The notes beneath the pieces were generated by a model, which saw nothing but the letters and a program-made list of their open reading frames with translations, did not search any database and had not been told where the DNA came from. 64,000 bases of DNA from NCBI GenBank assembly GCA_022592435.1, contig JABYQS010000107.1:62001-126000 (forward strand), in the 5' to 3' direction. This DNA is from Cerioporus squamosus. Taxonomy: Eukaryota > Basidiomycota > Agaricomycetes > Polyporales > Polyporaceae. Both the position numbers and the translations under genes were made by a program. Positions 22,925-34,715 of the stretch are shown here, piece by piece; position 1 is the stretch's first letter, and every line of letters starts with the position of its first letter.

Positions 22925-24653
22925 ACTACCAAAATTATATCATTCGACGTCGTCGCTAATATTCTTATACGCTTATACGCATCTATTCACCGCTCTCAGT
23001 ATCTCCATGGTCGCACACAAGTCTTGCCTCCTGTTGGTTTCAAGATGTCTCGAGGACTAAGGTGCGTACGATTTGTCGGGCTTCACTGGAGGACTTCCTG
23101 CTTTCGAGTCCTTTCGCTGGTATGATACGGGCCGTGCGCGTGGTCGAAGAAGACCGCATATACTTGATGAAGGACTTCCTCTTCTTTTGAACCTGTATTT
23201 CTAGGACGACATGTATGCGCCATAGGCTCGATCGCGAGCGACTTGTGATACACCAATGCCAGGTACTGAAGTAATGAAGCTGTAGGCCTGGCAGAGATTG
23301 TATGACGTCATTATTATTGACGTTAGCTGCTCGACGTTCAGTCAAGCCGTCACGATGGTAAGCATGTTCGCAGAGCGAGCAGAGTCGGGGCGTAGCGTAA
23401 CTTGTTCTTCTACCACCACCATCCTTCCGTGCATCGTGGACGATGCACGCGCTCTCCCCATCCTTCAACGGTTCACTGCGCGCAAGTGAGTGCCACCGTA
23501 TATACTGTGCTTATATATGTTTTGCCTTCAACACGACGAGGGCGGACGCCTTCCCGTGGAAGCTGCATACTGCGGATATATCGGGGACATATGCGCGACT
23601 CGTCGTCGCACAGGTAGACTGCCTTTGCAGGTACGCACCCCGTCTGCGGAGTCGTCTCCCCTCGGACAGGATGATGAGGACCTGCAGAGAGATACGTATG
23701 TACATGTCTCTCTGCAGAACCTCGGGCAAATACAGTTGAGACAGTCAGGTGGAGGTGTGCGGCGCAGCGCAGCTCGACTCCTCGGAAATTGGAGAGTCCG
23801 GGGCAGTTACAGCAGGCTCGGACATAACTCCTCCGTTCTGGCTGAGTGGGACTACGCCGGAGACAACCTCAACGCGCCTCTGCTGCTCGCAATACAGACA
23901 TATCGACGTACCAAATAGTCCGGCACTCGAGCATTCAGCGAAAGGTTTTTGCAGATCCGTTGCTTGTTGGTGCAACGCCGCTCTTCGCTCAGGACGTCTC
24001 CGACAGTTGAGACGTTCCTTGGCGGGCCAACCTAAGACGGTCACCGTCGTTTGAGTAGGAACACCTGCAAGAAGAACCATGAGACATCCACGGCGATGAG
24101 TGTGATAACGTCGAAGTCGCACACTCTTCGCGAGATGTGCTTTCATTTCGGCGACCCGGGAAGAGATCCTGGTCCACCTGATAGCAGCTCCCTATCATCC
24201 GTCTGACAAGCATTCTAGGTTCGTCGCGTAGCCCAACACATGTTGAGGAAAGTAGACGTGCAAAGTCAATGACGGCGTTCGGAGGCAAGTGAGGTCGGCA
24301 CGAGGCGGCGTCTGGCAGCGTCAACGGGCGAACTGCCGGAAAATCACAACAACCAAACTCAGATAATTGCTCTTGCCGCATTTGGGTGTTGGTCACCGCT
24401 TCCCCGCTCAGTTCACCATCTCTTCCTCCAACCACTTTCATCGTCTTTATGTCGTGCTTGGTGAGTTTCTAGCTGCACCGGACACAGGAAGAGGTCGACT
24501 GACAGTCACAGACGTACATTTAGCTGCTGCGCAAGCCTATTTACCCCCAAGGTTCGGCGACGGATCCGTTGTGCCACGCACGTCGTAACACTGCATTCTT
24601 ACAGAGTCCGAGGTGCATTCGAACCCTCGTTCAGCACCTGAGCCGGCTGGAAC
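22925..24653. other. intergenic, no supported gene
   Basis: About 1.7 kb with only overlapping short frames on both strands. A minus-strand stretch around 23060-23200 (VVLEIQVQKKRKSFIKYMRS) has protein-like composition, but no start, splice partners or motif were found. A perfect 11-base inverted repeat forms a possible hairpin at 23682-23717. The last few hundred bases are the promoter side of the Sec7 gene. Confidence 0.4.
23682..23717. repeat. 11-base perfect inverted repeat
   Basis: ctgcagagaga at 23682-23692 is exactly mirrored by tctctctgcag at 23707-23717 with a 14-base loop. No gene end is nearby, so a terminator role is not supported. It may be a regulatory hairpin or chance. Confidence 0.35.
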
Positions 24654-27600
24654 ATGGACCATTCTTCCGCCGCTGAGCAGCGAGCGACTGCTGTCGCAAA
24701 ACTCAAGCGCGCCGCTTCTCTGCCCCGCATGAAAGATGGCCGTCGTCCCCCAATGCATGTCGAAGCCGTCAGCGAAGGAGAGCGCTCGCAAGGAGAGGAG
24801 AGAATTGAAGACGAGGAGAGGAGCGGGAGGAGTGCGAGCAGGGAGGGATCGAGTGGGCGAGAGCTTGGGGAGGAGGCGACGGCAAGCGAGACGCTGAACG
24901 GTGCGCACGTCAACCCTGTTCCCATTTCTGAGGCGGAAGTGGCGGCCGAGATGTTGGAGCCCGAGCAGCTGCAGAACGTCGATGCGGAGGGAGAGGAGGG
25001 TGACAGCGCGGTTGGCGGGGCGGTGAACACAGAAGACACCGTCAAGGCACCCAAGAAACGGCGTTCGAGGTCCCGGACGAGGTCGAGAGGATCGAAGGAC
25101 TTAAAGGGCAAAGCTAAGCAGTCCGCGCAGCTGAGCTCGACGAGCCACACGAACGAGTCCTCCGCCGACGAGTACTACGCATCCGGACCTGGCGACGACC
25201 CTCCCCCGTCCCCTCCTCTCATATCGCCCATACCTTCCCATCTCGCCGGCTTCCCAGCGTCGCACTTCCTGCGGTCGCCCATCGCGCCCGTGGGTCCTCT
25301 TTTTTACCCCGGCACTACGCCCTCCACCCCTCTCCCTTCCTTGGACGACATTCAGAAAGGCGTCGGGGCGGGTCTCTTCCGGTCCAACAGCGCTGGGGCA
25401 GCTCGGGCAATGGCCATGTCGAAGCTCACTGGGGGCACGGAGCCCATCGACCTCACATTCATCTCACCACAATCACCGACGCCCTCACGACTGCAGAGGA
25501 ACAACACAGTTGCTGGTGGGGAGCGGATGGCTGCGCGACGGATGCTCCTGCATCGACTCGGGAACCGCCTCAACAACCAGACGGACGGAGATCAGACCAG
25601 CGGAGGAGAAGAGGCGTCTCCACCGCCAGTGACAGCAGCGAAGAAACGGCGGCGACGGTCGCACCGCAGGAGCTCTTCACGTGCGTCCACTGTTGTCGAC
25701 GATCGCGAAGATCGCGAGCCTCCCTCTACTACCCCGAATACACCCCTTGTTCCACCTTCACCTCTCCCCCCATTCCTCCGGGCTACCCCAGAGCCCCCGC
25801 GTCCGCCTTCCTCTGCCAGTCGTGCGCTGAATGGTGACGTTGGGCGAGCTTCTCCGCGAATGCCTCCCAACGGGAGTACGCCATACAACTACGAGACACC
25901 TCTCGGTCACCGAGGAGTCGTCATTGAAGACGAGGACGACGTCCCGGACCGCGCTACCCCTCTCAATCTTCCTACGACCCCTGCACGCAATCACCGTATT
26001 CTTGCCGGCGCACGCCTCCCTCACACGTCGGACGCCCCGTCAAATGCGTCGACCGATTCTGCGCCCACGGGAGCGGTGGCGGTGCCAATGTTCATGTCAA
26101 ACAACCCTAGCTTCCGACAGGATCTGTTCCCTGCAAGTCCGTTCCAGACTCCTCTCAAGGAGCCTGTTTTCCCAGACGAAGAGGAGGTTCCATTCCAGGA
26201 CCAGCGGAGCAGGAGCCGGTTAGCAGGGCCTACCAGTGCGTTTGAGCGCGACAGTGAGATCAGTTGGGTCGCTGAGTTGGGTGAGTTTTACCAATCCGTC
26301 CTATCGCACTGTCGGTGTCTCACAGGCGATCTCAGTGACGGAGCGTCCGCCCGTTGTCGATGATGATGAGGAGGAGGATGAGGAAGACGAGGAGCCGCTT
26401 GAACAAGGCCCGGAAGAGGAAGCAGAAGAGTCTTCCTACCCGGACGTCTCTGGGCAGCGTTCATCGGCAGAATTCTCTCCAGAAGCCGAGCGACCTTCCG
26501 CACCCAAGCCCCTTATAGTCGATGTCGAGACCTCACCCGAGACGATGCCTGCGCACATGCCGCCTTCCCCGTCTTCCATCAATGCGCTCTCAATGGCAGC
26601 TGAGCAGCCCCAGGTAGAGCCGCCACCCTCACCTCCTACGTACCCTATGCGCCTGTCTGTCGCTCGCTCACCCTCGGCTGCAGCTGAGTACACGGATTGG
26701 GACGACGCGCGCGCAGAGTCCACACCGAAGCGTCAAGCTGACGGCCCTAGTACCTGGGAGAAGATGAAAGGCGCGTTTTCGCGTAGCGGGTCCACTACCG
26801 GTCGGCGCTCGCGTACGAACAGTCTCAGCGCACGGGAGAGGAGATACAACACCGACTCCAGTGTCAGCCGAGAGAGCGGTGCCAGTCTCAATAGCGGGAA
26901 GATTGAGAAGACTGACTCAGCTGCAGCTGGAGTGTTTGCGATGCAGCAGGCACAACCGCCGTTGATGCAGTCACAATCAGCCTCGGCCTCCATCCTGTCT
27001 CTCCCGCCTCAGTCCGCTCCTCCTGGTGGCATGTCGCCGGTGCCTCCCGCGTCTTCTGCCGACCTCTTGAAATACGCGGATTCGAAGCTTTTCCCGTTCC
27101 CGGCGCTCAAGCAGCTCGAGGAGCAACGGCGAGCCAGGGGGATCACGCCGTCTTCCTCTTCACCCGATGTGGCCTCTCCGACCGGTGGCTTCCCGATGCC
27201 TCTTGAGCAGGTCCCCAGCACGGCGAGCTCTTCTGGTGCTACCACGAGAGTCGCCGATGGTGGTAGGGAGAGGAAGTTGTCACACCAAGCGTCCGACAGC
27301 CGTCTATGGTCAAAGTTCTCGCAGCCATTACAAATGGCGCATTCGACCTCTTCCTCCCATCCTGACTACTTCAACACCCCTGCACCTCCCATGATATCTC
27401 CTAATGTCAGTACGTCAGGATCGCTCGGCAAACTTCCCACGAATCGTGACGGCGTCAGGAAATGGCTGAGCTTGTTCAAGTCTCAGCCGTCCACTCCCAC
27501 GGCACCCAATGGTCCATTACCCAACCCTCGACCGATCATGGGCAAGAAGCCTTCATTGACAGACTTGCTCATGCAGCGGAAGGACAGCGAGCTTACTGCA

Positions 27601-29841
27601 CAGAGCTGGGACGAGAGCGACAAGTCACGGACGCCCACGAACGTCACGAGTGCTCAACGGCTCGGAACGCCCAAGGAGTTGCAGCAGCCCGCCTTCGATA
27701 CCCTCTCGGACTCTCAGGCTCACGGAGACGCGGACATGAACGTGTTGACGAGTGGAGCGGCTTCTCCTGCATATGTCCTCTCAGATTACTCGTCCCCAGG
27801 CTTCTCATCCCCGCCTGACCCTCCCTCATCGACCACGCCAGACCCCCAGTCTTCTCTGGACGACTTTCCCACGCGATCCACATCTGAATCGTTTTCGTCC
27901 ACGATGTCGTCTTCTCACCACTCCCCTGATCCTGCGCCCAACGAGCCCTCGGCGGGCGCGATCATCATGGAACGTCTCGACGAAGTGCTTGGGCGTGGTT
28001 CGAAGAGCTCGCTCTGGCCCTCCGCCATTGATGACCCGCCCAGGAAGCTGATCTTGTCTTCGCCGGTGCTTCAGGTCGCAAACGCCAACACGGTCAAGGA
28101 TCGGTTCCTCTTCCTGTTCAACGACATCCTCATCATCGCCAAACCGATCCTCCAGGACATGGACGCTCTCTTAGATGCGACGAAACCCAGTCCGCTAGAC
28201 AGGAAGTTCATCGTCAAGAGCGTCGTCCAGCTCAGAGAGCTGCGTTTCAGCGGAGACCGCGACGACACGCGGACGAAGACTTCGGCGACGTCCAATCCCA
28301 TGAGGCATCCCCTAATCAGGAACTTTGTGAACCAGTTTGCGAAGGATCCTGACCATGCGGTGTTGACGCTCCTCGGGAAGACCGGCGCCAGGGACGATGT
28401 CGCCCTCGGTCAACTGCTCTTCCGGACGACAGACCTGGACAGGGCGCGTCTTGGGGACTACCTTGCTCGTCGGTCGTCGAAGGTCGCGCTCAAGTCTTTC
28501 GTGGATAGCTTCGGTCTCACCGGGCTTCGCATAGACAAGGCGCTCCGCGTCTTCCTCCAGGCGATTCACATCCCCTCGCGGCCTACAGCTGGCCATTCGA
28601 GCGCTGTGGAGTACCTCCTCGACTCGTTTGCGAGTCGTTGGTATGACGCAAATGCCACAATGGTCGCGTACGACAAGGATGTTGCGATCAAGCTCACGCG
28701 TGCCATCATCCAACTCAACGAAGTCATGCATGGCGGCATCGCGCAGGAGCCTGGTATCACCGGGTACCCCAAGCGGAACATCATTGCTCGCGACTTTGTG
28801 GAGGCATTCAGGCGGTCGGACCCTCGTGGACTTGTCTCCGAAGACCTCTTGGACAAGATCTACGCCTCCGTCCGCCGCGAGAAGCTGTTCCAAGCCCGTG
28901 TCTCCTCCAGTGTCGCCACCCAACCCGACATCGTCATCAACATCAAGCGACCCCTTCCTCCCCGCCTCACCTACCGAGTCCAGTCTGAACCTGTCATCCT
29001 GCGCATACCGCAGCCCGATCCTCAGTTGACCATTCAGCTGTTCGGGCAAGACCTCGTCTTCGACCCACCTGTGCTCAACTTTGCAAAGTCGTCGGAGGTG
29101 TCTTTCCGTGTCACAGGTACTGCATTGGGTAACAAGACGATCATCATGTGGCGCTCGGGACCGAATGCGTTGGCGTACTCGGGGTTGCCTCTCAGCAGTC
29201 CCGTTGTCGTCGAGCGCTCGTTCATGCGGAACACCTTCCAGGTCGCGTTCCTGAACCACACCGGGCTCAAGCGCAGGTACATGTTCAGCGTCGACGATCC
29301 CCTCATTCGCCATCAGTGGACCGTCTCGTTGAAGCGGCAGATCGACATCGCATCCTCCGCTCCTGTCGCCGGGCCTTCCACGAGTCGCGCTGCCGAGACT
29401 CTCGCGTTTAAGGTCCTCCAGGACACCTTGATCAATTCGGAAGACAACGGCCCTTCGTACTCCGGGCCTTACCTGTCGCCCGTCGATCAGGCGTATGCAC
29501 GGTTGAACGGCGGCAACCGGAGTCGGAGCGGGAGCGTCAACAGTGCCCTCGGCCGGACGGGTACGCGCCGTCTCAACGTCCCACCATCCCACACTCGCTC
29601 GAAGTCTCGCAGTCAGCTCTATCGTCAGAATGGGGCCGGGAAGTTTGAGTCGGAGCTGGATGAGGAGGAGGATCGGGGGATGGACTCGTCACCGTCGCAG
29701 AGACCGGATGGTCGCTTGTGGAGCGGACATGAGCTGGAGGTTTACTGTCGGCAGAACAGCTCAATACCGGCGGTGTTGGCGTACCTGCAGGTCGGCCTTG
29801 TTGGGGATGGTCATGCTAATGGCAATGGGACCGCGTCATGA
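24654..29841 (+). CDS. large Sec7-domain protein with flanking PH-like domains
   Basis: Two exons, 24654-26280 and 26336-29841, give 1710 residues; the acceptor at ctcag before 26336 is required to keep the frame (the earlier cacag leads to a stop). Residues 1 to about 1080 are Ser/Pro-rich and probably disordered, with basic patches such as KAPKKRRSRSRTRSRGSKDL. A PH-like segment (KLILSSPVLQVANANTVKDR, then FLFLFNDILIIAKPI) lies around 1085-1185. A Sec7 domain follows at about 1195-1405, with LKSFVDSFGLTGLRIDKALR and later YASVRREKLFQ. A second PH-like region (about 1420-1555) ends VDDPLIRHQWTVSLKRQI. Sec7 proteins exchange nucleotide on Arf GTPases at Golgi or plasma membranes. Here the canonical F-R-L-P-G-E-A-Q loop with the catalytic Glu is replaced by IHIPSRPTAGHSSAVEYLL, so exchange activity is doubtful. 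The nearest functional group may be the Syt1/Yel1-type fungal GEFs, but this is a guess. Confidence 0.8.
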
Positions 29842-30797
29842 CATGGGCAGGCGTGGTTCTCGATTCCTGTGAGTATCATCATTGTTTCTGCCCCGGGAGG
29901 TTGTGCTCATAGATCCTTTCTAGTTCTGATATCTGCTGTGGATGCATGCTATTGCTTTGTGTACTATCATCACTGGTCCCCCCCTTCTCCCTCCCTCAAG
30001 GACTCTCATCGTCATGTTCATCGCGTCATCTGTTAGTTAGACTCTCACTCACCCTCCCAAGCTTAATCACTCCGCAGTATATGTTATGTATGCACGCCGC
30101 TCCGTTGTGTTCCTTATTGCTAATGCGCTCGTTACAACACCACGCTGTTACATACCTGTACTCTTCTCCCGTCCTCAACTCTCTGCTAGATAGTATGGAT
30201 GTAACACATGATCTCGTTGTACATCTGTGCGGGCCCTTCATCGTTCTTTCTGTCAACTCTAAGTATAGTGAAGTCGGTGAAGCGGCGACGCCGAGCTGCG
30301 CTGTCCGCCTTAAGCTAGAGGTACCTACATAGTACCAAGACCTCACAGCCACCGTGAGTCCATCATGCGGCGCATAGCGCGTCTTTCCATGTACCTTTGG
30401 CTCTAACCTCTTTATTCCTTGACCACTTGCCTTCCTCATGGCTCACATGATTTCCGTCTATGTCTCCATGTACCGGCGAACTGTGCCTGACCGCTGGGTT
30501 CCCAGAGTCGTAGGAAAAATTGCGCCGTTACGGATTGAGCAGGGTTGAGCGCGTCGGTCGCACGACCACCGCGGCAATCTGGTCGTGCCTGGCGGCCATC
30601 CAGGTCCGACTCAAGACAAATGTCCATCTCGTCCTGCGCGCATCTTGGTCATATCTCTCAACGTACGCACCGCCGGGACCGCAATCTCAGCGCCCTCTTG
30701 ACTTGATTCCCACTGGCACTACAAAACCAAGGCCGCCCCCAAAACGTCGTCTTTCCCGTTTCCACACTCTTTCCACCCACCCACACACTCGTTGAAC
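29842..30797. other. intergenic, no gene seen
   Basis: This holds the 3' flank of the Sec7 gene and the promoter of the next gene. The last 60 bases before 30798 are pyrimidine-rich on the plus strand (a common fungal leader feature). No coding family signal is visible on either strand. Confidence 0.4.
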
Positions 30798-32352
30798 ATG
30801 GCTAGGGAGGGACTCTCGCGCGGGATCGGATTCTGGGGCATGGTCGGGGCAGTCATGGTGGCGTTGAAGCTCAAGGAGCGTTATGACGAATGTGAGTACC
30901 TCTCCGGAGTCCAGCCTCTTGACGGCGACGCTGAGACATTCGCTCGCGCCTCGCTCGCAGACTCCACCGTCCCGGGCGATGAAGAGGGGCTCGGTCACGG
31001 CCCCGTCGCCCTTCGCGACCCCAACCTCGACGAGGACGCCACCGACGGAGCCTCGTTCCTCGATACACAGCTTCCGAGCGGCCGCCCCAAGCGCCAACGG
31101 AAAGACTGCTGCATGTGCTGCGGGCTGCGGTATGTTAGCCGTCGAAAATGCGCCTCCGAGACTTCGCTCATCGCTCCGTGATCCTAACATCGCAGATGCG
31201 GTCTGTTCTGGAAGGCGTTCGGCATCGTTCTCCTCCTCTTTGTTGCATGGCAAGCAATCAAACTGGCTCTCTGGGCTGCGACGGTACGTGCAGATCTCCT
31301 GGAGTCCTTGACAGTTTGACTGTCGTTGCATAACACCGAGCACTTGTCGCTAATGCGACATCCTGTAGCCCAAGCCTACTGGCCTCGAGAACATGCCGGA
31401 GTTCAACAAATCCCTCGGATGCTTAAACACACCGCATCTCTATAAGGGTGGCAAGCAGGTTATCTCCGTTCCGGTCGGCCAGAACAAGAACAAGGGAGAT
31501 CACTCTCTGGACTTCCGTGGGAGCGCTGTCGGCACCATCGTTCTTGCCCAGGGCGAGGCAGACCTTGCGGACATCAAATACGAGTTCACATTGGGCTCAG
31601 AATTGGCGTCCATCATCGACAAAGTCATCCTCGACTACCCGACCCAGGACGAGGTTGAGGAGGGCATGAAGAGCAGCCGTCTGCAGCTCGTTCTTCCTTC
31701 GAAGACGCCCGAGAACGCCGACTTCTGCACGCGCTTCGACGTCACCATCTACCTCCCGCCTGCGGTCAAGACGCTGCACCTCCAGTCGCACGTCACGACG
31801 CAGATCAAGTTTGACCCCGACTCGAACATCAACCTCGACGCGCTCTACGTGTCGATGTACAGCCTAAACCAGAACAACATGCTGCTCCCGACCGAGGGCG
31901 TGCACGCGAAGAAGATCAAGCTGCAGATGACGCGCGGCTGGCTCGTCGGCGACGTCACGGTCGTCGACCACGCCGAGCTCGTCACGCAGTCCGGGGACGC
32001 GACGACGAACGTGCACGTTCACCCCGCGCCGTCGAGCGCGGAGCCGCCCGCGCCCGTGACGCTGCTCACGACGACGGGTGCGGGCCGCTCGGACGTGTTC
32101 TTCGTGAACCACCCCGGGTTCCCGCACCGCCCGATCGACGCCACGCACCACAGCTCGCTGAACGGCGACCTGTACTTGACGTACACGGACGCGCGGTTCG
32201 ATGGGCCCGTCGACCTCACTGCGAAGGGCTTCTCCGCCACGGGGCTCGAGAACGCGTTCAAGCAGGATGGGGGGCTGCCCTACCACGGCAGCAGGGATGG
32301 TGGCGATAAGATGCTCGTGAAGACGCAGGGCTGGGTCGGGTTGTACTTCTAG
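30798..32352 (+). CDS. basidiomycete single-pass membrane protein, probably DUF7330 family
   Basis: Exons: 30798-30891, 30961 to about 31129, about 31195-31283, and from about 31369 to TAG 32350-32352. After an acidic N-terminal tail comes a Cys-rich juxtamembrane motif (DCCMCCGLRCGLFWKAFG), one helix (IVLLLFVAWQAIKLALWA), then PTGLENMPEFNKSLGCLNTP and a beta-rich C-terminal domain of about 300 residues, presumably outside the cytosol. The phrase TGLE-(N/D)-MP-x-(F/Y) plus SLGCL is a marker I associate with a family found only in basidiomycetes (I believe named DUF7330; the name is from memory). The Cys cluster may be palmitoylated. The first intron is 69 bases and in frame, so unspliced message would still encode protein. 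Function unknown. Confidence 0.75.
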
Positions 32353-34224
32353 ACGCGTCCGCGCGATGTGCGACGTGCTGTGGCTTCTCCCCCCCATTCT
32401 GTCCAAATCACCGTCGTCTTCCAAGTTCCCCGTCTCCTGATATGTGTCTGACTGTCCTGGGGTTTGGGTGTGGATTGTTGCTGGGTTCTCTGGATGGGTT
32501 CTGTCACTCTTTCCCTTTCTTCGCTTTCGTCGTCCACCAGCCCTCGTGTCCGGACCTTCTGATAATAATACTGTACTACCGCAGACGCAACTCGAGAGCA
32601 AGGTTCAATGTACTGCACAGCGTGTCGTGGCAGGCCAGGCGGACAGCGCGAGTACTGTCGCCGCTCGCGCATCATCTCGCAGAAGGTGGGCAAGAAGTTT
32701 CTGGGGTGTGGGCGAACGCCTTCAAGACAGTCTACCACCGCAGTTCCCGTCAGGAAAGCGGACCTCGTTTCCAACTCTCCTTGCAGCCTGCCACGGTCCC
32801 GTCCAGCCCTGCTTCCTCACCTATGGCCATGTGCGCCTGGGGTCTTTGAGGGTGACAGTCGCATCCTCGCAGGTGAGGCCTTGAGGTCTTCCGACGCGAC
32901 TCGGACGCTCCTGTCACGGTTGGAGGGTTCCGCCATACAGCCTGTTTGCCATGCAGTGGCGGGATCCGAGTCGACCCCAGAACTCATATCGGACACGTAC
33001 TGCATGTCCAGATCATGAACCAGCAGCCTCAGGGGGCTGAGCTCTCCAGCCTCGAGCCTCAATTACGGTGCTTGTGGCACCGTCTCGTGTCCTGCTCGGG
33101 CTGGCGGCGGTTGGGCGGCGATATGAATTCGGAATTCAGAATTTCCATCGCCCATGGGCCATGTAGTACTGACAGCGGCCACCGTATCTGCATGCAGGTT
33201 CTGGCACATCCTGTGTCATTGCCCGCGGACGATAAAGCACGCAGGATAGGGTGCCAGCTATACTCGATTATCACAGCGACCGAGCACTATGTAGGGTTTG
33301 ACTGTAACGTTAACCTCGTAGCATGTCACTGGGTGTGTGTTGGTGCTTCACGTCTCCTCGACAGAAGTTGGCTGACTTGTTCGATGCGAGTTAAGTGCTT
33401 CATCCGCCTCGTGTCCGGCGACGCTCGTGGGACGAAGAAGTGCAGACTGGCAAACGAGCCTAGCTCCGGGCTCCCTCAGACTCAGCTGGGGACGAGTCGT
33501 GCCATCGCTTCGATTGGCTTTCTGAATCTCGATCGGCTCCGCGGCATTTCGCTTGAACGTGCTCGAGCCTCGCGGTGTTTGAGTTGAATCCAACCCGGGA
33601 CCTGCCATGTCGCTGACTCAACTTGGCATGCGCACTGACACCGCAGTGTATTGGAGATGGCGCTATGCTCGGCCATATCAGGTTTGCTGACTGGCATGGT
33701 TGTTGGCCCGAGGCTGCAAGCTTCGCCGACAATGGAGCGACATTCGTTTGCATTCGTACAAGCATTTGGAGGGAACATGCTGACCCGCTGAAAAGTGCCA
33801 GAAGTTCACGAGTGCCATTGTGTTCGCATAAGATTTCACCGTCAAGCGAGGGATTTTGGCGATAGGGCAGGGACTTAGGCCTCAAACCTTGTCCTGGGCG
33901 AGGCATACTCCGGGGTGGGTGCTTCCACTTGACAGCACCTGACTCCGAGGATGGCTTCGGTGGCCTGACGTGCTGACATCGCGTGCAGCAGCCAAGGCTA
34001 GCCAAGATATCTGAAGGAGGAATCCAAACACCCCAAGCTTTGAGAAGCGCAGAAGGATCGAACCTTGGGCTGACTGCAAGGCTGTCAGCAGGAAGCAGAG
34101 AACTAACCGCCGCGCAACTGTCGGGAGATTCGGGAAGCCCACGGGGCGCCAGCTCTAGATCGTGCGTTGTGCAGAGTCATTTTTCTCTGTGATGCCAGCT
34201 AGGGGGCATGGCGGGAGTGAGGGG

Positions 34225-34231
34225 TATATAA
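34225..34231 (+). promoter_or_regulatory. TATA box
   Basis: tatataa within ggggtatataaccgcacgg, on the plus strand, far upstream of the Zn2Cys6 gene start at 34716. The long distance makes its assignment to that gene uncertain. Confidence 0.4.
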
Positions 34232-34560
34232 CCGCACGGTTCTACAGCACAGAACCTTGCGCCCAACAGCCCCTGATAGAGTACCAGTATATAGCCCAGG
34301 CCCCGGCGTCCGCTCTAGATCTCCCCAACACAACAAGCGCTACTGAACTTCTCACGCTCTACCCTGAGCAGTCTTCGCGACGACGACGACGGCAGCCACG
34401 ACGACAGCGAGGGTCAACTTGGACCCACCACCAACGGGGTGCACGCCGCGCGAAGTCCGTTTCCTGGACCATCGTGGACCTACAACCGCCGCCGCTCTGA
34501 ACCCACGCACCCGCGGCGATCTCATCAGCCACCGCCCGGAACTCGCTTTCGCCGTACAAA

Positions 34561-34603
34561 CACGCACACGCACACGCACACGCACACGCACACGCACACG
34601 CAC
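34561..34603. repeat. (CACACG)n microsatellite
   Basis: About seven tandem copies of a six-base cacacg unit in the presumed leader of the transcription-factor gene, 110 bases before its ATG. Confidence 0.9.
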
Positions 34604-34715
34604 CCCGCGCCCCGTCTCGGAGCCACACCCCGTCGTACCTGTGGAAGAACGACACTAGCTGCACGACCGCCACAGTCCTCGTACGAGACCTTCCGGATCC
34701 AGCCCGGTAAGAGAA

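Larger units (their letters stand above)
32353..34715. other. long intergenic region with TATA box and CA-rich microsatellite
   Basis: No gene is supported in 2.3 kb. A strong TATA (tatataa at 34225-34231) suggests a promoter about 490 bases before the transcription-factor start, implying a long leader or an unseen upstream exon. Open frames across 33460-34005 on the minus strand lack family motifs and splice-consistent partners. Confidence 0.4.

Noticed and set aside
26325..26363. Use of the cacag acceptor before 26326 in the Sec7 gene
   Set aside because: It leads to a stop within 13 codons, while the ctcag acceptor ten bases later keeps a 1168-codon frame.
28312..29592. 426-codon open frame on the minus strand
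   Set aside because: It lies exactly opposite the Sec7/PH coding exon. Its length follows from the GC-rich codon pattern of that exon, and its text shows no domain.
30798..30960. Reading the first exon of the DUF7330-like gene without its intron
   Set aside because: Frame stays open, but the gtgagt..cgcag borders and normal 69-base length make splicing more likely; retention is listed as a finding instead.
31864..32601. 245-codon minus-strand open frame
   Set aside because: Antisense to the beta-rich exon of the DUF7330-like gene; Arg/Val-rich shadow composition.
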